Shown one piece after another: positions 60,326 through 64,000 of a stretch of DNA of 64,000 nt. The position numbers were made by a program, and so were the translations under genes. The first letter of the stretch is position 1; every line of letters starts with the position of its first letter. The DNA is from Bulleidia extructa W1219 (GTDB lineage Bacteria > Bacillota_I > Bacilli_A > Erysipelotrichales > Erysipelotrichaceae), in NCBI RefSeq assembly GCF_000177375.1, contig NZ_ADFR01000014.1:19756-83755 (forward strand), written 5' to 3'. Below the pieces are notes generated by a model, which saw only the letters and a program-made list of their open reading frames with translations, ran no database searches and was not told where the DNA came from.

Positions 60326-60762
60326 TTTCTCATCTTCCTAAGGTCTTAATTGTGGATGGTTACAATATGATTTTTTCTTGGCAAAGGTTTCAAATGGACG
60401 GTAGTTTAATGGTAAAAAGAGAAGAATTGGTGGAGGTTCTTTTTAACTACCAAGCGTATATAAAAGAATCAATTTTGTTAGTATTTGATGGTTATCGAGT
60501 CAAAGAGAGCCAAGGCAATCGATACCAAAAAGAGAATATGACCATTATTTATACAGCAGAATCACAAACGGCGGATGCGTATATTGAAAAATACGTCTAT
60601 GAGCATCATCATGAATTTGATTTTGAAGTGGCTTCTTCTGATGCTTTAATTCAAAATGCGGTTTTTGCGAATGGAGCGAAACGTGTTTCGGCTAGAGAAT
60701 TGGAAAATCGAATTGAGTTAGCGAATAATCGATTACAAGAGCTGTTGGAAAGGAAGCTATAA
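60322..60762 (+). CDS. NYN-domain ribonuclease, Rae1/YacP-like
   Basis: A 146-residue PIN-like NYN nuclease like B. subtilis Rae1, which enters the ribosomal A site and cuts the mRNA. Active-site acids are in LIVDGYNMIF, LVFDGYRV, TADAYIEKYV and VASSDALIQ, followed by GAKRVSARELENRI. The start is GTG 60322, overlapping the stop of the GTPase gene (GTGA), so the two proteins are made together. It lacks the C-terminal extension of longer YacP proteins. Confidence 0.88.
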   Translation: MISHLPKVLIVDGYNMIFSWQRFQMDGSLMVKREELVEVLFNYQAYIKESILLVFDGYRVKESQGNRYQKENMTIIYTAESQTADAYIEKYVYEHHHEFDFEVASSDALIQNAVFANGAKRVSARELENRIELANNRLQELLERKL

Positions 60763-60851
60763 ACCGGATTTTGTATCAAGGGTGAAGTAGAGAACTATTA
60801 GGTGTTTTATTCATACTGAGCTATAATAAATAAAATAGGAGGATTTTATTC

Positions 60852-61439
60852 ATGAAGAAAATCCATATTTCTATTGTGATAGTGGTGATTGTTATCGCTT
60901 GTTGGATGGCATTTTTCTACTTAAAAAAACAGTCTGAACCCGGGGCTAAAAATTCATCATCTTCCGAAGTTCAGAAACAAGAATCGCTTAAAAAGAAAGA
61001 GGATCATTCTTCGAAAATTCAAGAAGAAAAAAAAGATATTGTTCAAGTTGTTCAGGATAAGAAGAAAAATAGGTTTCAAGTCTACGGCTTAAAAGAAATT
61101 GATAAAGCAAAGCTTTTAGCCAATGGAAAAGACGCAAATCTACCTTCAACAGCCAGGGTTTTTGTGGTGGCAGTAAAAGCTAAAGAAATAAAAACCATGA
61201 ATTTAAAGATTGTAAAAGCTACTTTAACAGCGACGGATCATACAGTCTATCAGGCGGAAGGGACTTCTATTTCTACAAAAACAATGATGAATATTGTAGG
61301 ACAAGATTTAAACAACTTTTCTCAAGGAATGTTATTTTTTATTGCATTAGATCCAGGGCATACGTTAAAAAAGGGGAAAGGAACTATGACCTTTACCTTA
61401 AGCAATCAGGAAGTTGTAACATTAGATGTGGAATTTTAA
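60852..61439 (+). CDS. Membrane-anchored hypothetical protein
   Basis: A 195-residue protein with a single N-terminal membrane segment (about 5-25) and no lipobox. A Lys/Glu/Ser-rich linker (30-70) leads to an external domain of about 125 residues rich in beta-forming sequence (FVVAVKAKEIKTMNLKIVKATLTATDHTVYQAEG). Not recognised. It has its own TATAAT box (about 60822) and AGGAGG before ATG. It precedes the wall hydrolase gene by 18 bases and is likely co-transcribed with it. Confidence 0.7.
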   Translation: MKKIHISIVIVVIVIACWMAFFYLKKQSEPGAKNSSSSEVQKQESLKKKEDHSSKIQEEKKDIVQVVQDKKKNRFQVYGLKEIDKAKLLANGKDANLPSTARVFVVAVKAKEIKTMNLKIVKATLTATDHTVYQAEGTSISTKTMMNIVGQDLNNFSQGMLFFIALDPGHTLKKGKGTMTFTLSNQEVVTLDVEF

Positions 61440-61457
61440 AAGAAAGGAAACCGATTA

Positions 61458-64000
61458 GTGAATTTAAAGAAAAAAATCGCTTGTATTTCATTGAGTTTTA
61501 TTTGTGCTTTGATTTTATTGCCAAATCGTTTTACCAGTGTAAAAGCTGCAAATCCTTATCGTATGAATTGCTCGAATTTTGAAGTGGCTTTAGCGAAAGT
61601 GGATTCCAAGAAACAGGGCTATTTTGAAAAAGTGGGTTGTTATGCGTCTTTTGATGCAGCAAAATCTGTTATGAAGGAAAAGGGTCATGCAGCGGTGGTT
61701 CGTCATTCCAGCATGGATTCCAGCAATAAAATCATAGCTATGAATACAGGAGTCGTGTATACTGATGTGTCTTCTAGCCATTTGGCTCTTTTAAAAATGG
61801 TTGGTCATAGCGGTCATATTACTTATGCCCGAAGCAATCGAATGGCTTTTTATCATGACACATTCCATTATGATAACGGGCATGGTGATGTATGGTTGAC
61901 TCTTAGTGGATTTAAAGGAACCACTGACATTCATAATTTGGAATTTGTGCCGATGGTTTGGATGAATAATGGTACCTATTCTTATGTGAATGGAGCATCA
62001 GTCACTAAAGAGGTTCCGTATTTTAGTGCTTATACAAGTCAGGGCCGCAAAGAAATCCTATTTACCGCCAAAGATCAGGTGGGTAATACTTATTTTAATG
62101 CAGCGTTTGGAATCGCTCCTTCTTGGATGAAAGAAAATAAACGCTATTATTCTTCCAATGATATAGATTTTTATGAAGATCCGCAATTAACGAAATATAG
62201 CGGTACTTACTATAACTACTATCAATTTTTACCATTGCGAACCAAATCAAAAATTCCGGCTTCAAAATATAATGAATTTTTAAAGAAGATGGGAAAAAAT
62301 TCTTCTTCGAAGTTATGGAATACGGGTGATCTTTTTGTGAAGGCACAAGAACATTTTGGCTTAAATGCTTTAATGGTCTTTTCACAAGCTTGTGTAGAAT
62401 CCGCTTATGGAAATAGCTACTTAGCTACCAATAGAAATAATCTCTTTGGTTGGAAAGCATATGATTCTAATCCTAATGGGGCTACCGGGTATGCCAGTGT
62501 GAAACAGTGTATTGATCAAGCCTTTCGCGATAATATACGAGATTATGTCAGTACAAATGAGCCGGTGTATTATGGTGAACATTTCGGGAATAAAGGATCT
62601 GGTATTACTATGAAGTACGCTTCCAGCACGACCTATGGTTTAACGGTTGCGGCAGTAGCCTATTCTTTCGATAAGTTTGCCGGTTTGGTGGATCATCAAT
62701 CTGTTCATTTTGGAGTGTTAAAAGATAAGAATGTGAATGTGTATAATCAACCAAGCAACAAAGCAAATGTACTCTATAAAGCTGGTTATGGGATGGATAA
62801 TGCCAGTCCTTATTATAACAATCATGTGGTGGCTGTATTAGGCACTTTTAAAGACTACTATAAAATTCAATCCACCGATTATCATGATGGTTCCAAGGTC
62901 ATTACTTCTAGAAATAATCATAGTGATCGAGCTTATGATTGGAACCAAATGATTGGCTATGTTAAAAAGAGTGATTTACAGTTAGTCACCGATTCTGATA
63001 AAAAAACCGGTTGGGTTGATAGGAATGGGAAAAAGTATTGGTTTAATGAAAAAGGGAAACCCGAACCCGGTTGGAAAACGATTCAGGGAAATCGTTATTG
63101 GTTCCATCTGGATGGTCGAGCTGAAACGGGATGGTCTCCTATAGATGGCAAGATATACCATTTTGGTCCAGATGGGAAGATGGAAAGTGGGTGGTTTTCA
63201 TACAAAGGTCATCTGTATTATTTAAACACCATAGAAGATGGTCATATGGAAACCGGATGGGCTCGCATAGCGGGGTATAAATATCACTTTGGATCCGATG
63301 GTAAATTAGACACCGGATGGTTTCATTATGGAGGAAATACTTATTATCTAGATCCAAAATCTAATGGACGAATGGTGACGGGTAAAGTGACTATCGATGG
63401 TAAAGATTATGTATTTGGCGAAGATGGTGTTTTAGTGCAAAAAAATGGTTGGAAACAAATCAACGGAAAGAAATATTGGTTTAATGAAAAGGGGGAACCC
63501 GAACCCGGTTGGAAAGATATAGATGGAAAACGGTATTGGTTTTATCCAGACGGTCAAGTAGAAACGGGGTGGCGAACGATTGAGGGTAAAAAATACCATT
63601 TCAATGATGCCGGAGAATTGGACTATGGTTGGTTTACTTATCAAGGAAATCAGTATTATCTAAATCCTGAATTAAACGGCGCTACTCAAACTGGTTGGAA
63701 GGAAATTAAGGGTGAACTATATTGGTTTTATCCGGATGGAAAAATGGAGACAGGATGGAGTTCTATTGCAGGAGAACAATATCACTTTAAACCGGATGGT
63801 CGATTAGATACCGGTTGGTTTGAATATAAAGGAAATCGGTATTATTTAGACCCTAAGTCTAAAGGCCGTATGGTAAAAGGATTGTTTCAAATTAACCAAA
63901 AAACATATTATTTCGATGAAAAAGGATGGATGAAAAACGACGGTTGGCATACTATAAACGGTCATCGATATTGGTTTACTGTAGAAGGCTATGCCGAAGT
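61458..64000 (+). CDS. Secreted GH73 glucosaminidase with wall-binding repeats, 3'-truncated by window edge
   Basis: The frame from GTG 61458 (AAAGGA upstream) stays open to the window end (about 847 residues), so it runs past it. A signal peptide covers about 1-34 (ending SVKA). An N-terminal domain of unknown type (to about 290) is followed by a GH73-type glucosaminidase region with FVKAQEHFGLNALMVFSQACVESAYGNS (catalytic Glu in ACVESAYG) and NLFGWKAYDSNP. Then come an SH3-like segment (around 425-515) and tandem choline-binding/CW-repeat units (GWVDRNGKKYWFNEKGK and relatives) to the edge. It cleaves and binds peptidoglycan, probably for daughter-cell separation. Confidence 0.85.
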   Translation, partial: MNLKKKIACISLSFICALILLPNRFTSVKAANPYRMNCSNFEVALAKVDSKKQGYFEKVGCYASFDAAKSVMKEKGHAAVVRHSSMDSSNKIIAMNTGVVYTDVSSSHLALLKMVGHSGHITYARSNRMAFYHDTFHYDNGHGDVWLTLSGFKGTTDIHNLEFVPMVWMNNGTYSYVNGASVTKEVPYFSAYTSQGRKEILFTAKDQVGNTYFNAAFGIAPSWMKENKRYYSSNDIDFYEDPQLTKYSGTYYNYYQFLPLRTKSKIPASKYNEFLKKMGKNSSSKLWNTGDLFVKAQEHFGLNALMVFSQACVESAYGNSYLATNRNNLFGWKAYDSNPNGATGYASVKQCIDQAFRDNIRDYVSTNEPVYYGEHFGNKGSGITMKYASSTTYGLTVAAVAYSFDKFAGLVDHQSVHFGVLKDKNVNVYNQPSNKANVLYKAGYGMDNASPYYNNHVVAVLGTFKDYYKIQSTDYHDGSKVITSRNNHSDRAYDWNQMIGYVKKSDLQLVTDSDKKTGWVDRNGKKYWFNEKGKPEPGWKTIQGNRYWFHLDGRAETGWSPIDGKIYHFGPDGKMESGWFSYKGHLYYLNTIEDGHMETGWARIAGYKYHFGSDGKLDTGWFHYGGNTYYLDPKSNGRMVTGKVTIDGKDYVFGEDGVLVQKNGWKQINGKKYWFNEKGEPEPGWKDIDGKRYWFYPDGQVETGWRTIEGKKYHFNDAGELDYGWFTYQGNQYYLNPELNGATQTGWKEIKGELYWFYPDGKMETGWSSIAGEQYHFKPDGRLDTGWFEYKGNRYYLDPKSKGRMVKGLFQINQKTYYFDEKGWMKNDGWHTINGHRYWFTVEGYAE
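63003..64000 (+). repeat. Tandem wall-binding (CW) repeats with higher-order period
   Basis: About 20-residue units built on G-W-x(n)-Y-W/H-F and GxxxTGW fill the end of the hydrolase gene. On a larger scale the segment from about 63007 recurs from about 63445 and again from about 63940, a period near 440-500 bases. AATGAAAAAGGGAAACCCGA (63044) and AATGAAAAGGGGGAACCCGA (63483) are almost identical. Confidence 0.85.

Noticed and set aside
63432..63644. Minus-strand frames within the wall-hydrolase repeats
   Set aside because: They lie within the repeats of the plus-strand gene and repeat with its periodicity.

Overview
The window is a gene-dense chromosomal segment of a low-GC Gram-positive bacterium (Bacillota). 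The evidence is the AT-rich codon use, strong AGGAGG ribosome-binding sites, a T-box leader on alaS, an infC-rpmI-rplT operon with an L20-type leader, the alaS-ireB-ruvX-DUF1292-mltG...udk-greA order, Spx, YlxM, and MurM/Fem-type cell-wall peptidyltransferases. The short SMC and the set of surface proteins are compatible with the Erysipelotrichia (Solobacterium/Bulleidia-like), but that placement is an inference. Almost everything is on the + strand. The exceptions are gltX, trpS and one hypothetical gene. No CRISPR array, insertion sequence or prophage was seen, and no gene-free stretch exceeds 300 bases.

Layout. 0-3.4 kb: end of an unknown gene, a shortened EssC-like FtsK/SpoIIIE ATPase (type VII secretion-like) and a small partner. 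3.4-8.2 kb: truB, ribF, an RsmF-like methyltransferase, a RelA/SpoT-like protein and Asp23. 8.3-12.2 kb: an envelope-glycan membrane operon (UbiA-type prenyltransferase, acyltransferase 3, polytopic GT-C-like protein, GtrA). 12.2-16.2 kb: infC-rpmI-rplT, tRNA-Glu(CUC) and two Fem-type peptidyltransferases. 16.3-25 kb: a secreted C69 peptidase, gltX (minus), tRNA-Gln(CUG), rdgB, DUF1461, trmL, RidA, YitT, Nudix and DUF421 genes. 25.1-26.6 kb: small accessory genes including an Imm70-type immunity protein. 26.6-30.9 kb: a distinctive four-gene operon encoding two dimethylargininase-family enzymes, an ArcD-like antiporter and an ornithine-racemase-like enzyme. 31-36 kb: trpS, spx, mnmA, recD2. 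36-46.7 kb: T-box-alaS through udk, greA, comEA, comEC, holA and an L-serine dehydratase split between two frames at an AAAAAAG heptamer. 46.7-58.2 kb: U32 peptidase-like protein, mscL, a hypothetical/immunity-like gene, smc-ftsY-ylxM, ackA, nrnA and a DEAD-box helicase. 58.3-64 kb: a TetM-like ribosomal GTPase overlapping a Rae1/YacP-type nuclease gene, a membrane-anchored protein, and a cell-wall hydrolase with nested choline-binding-type repeats that runs off the window.

The items most worth a second look are: the methylarginine/ornithine operon; the TetM-like GTPase + Rae1 pair as a possible ribosome-rescue unit; the in-frame A-AAA-AAG slippery site joining the two halves of serine dehydratase; a recurring promoter arrangement in which the -10 box lies 6-8 bases before the start codon (predicted leaderless mRNAs for truB, rdgB, mnmA, holA and the TetM-like gene); a ComEC without recognisable nuclease motifs; a short-armed SMC; and a one-ATPase EssC-like protein in a window that also carries orphan immunity-type genes.
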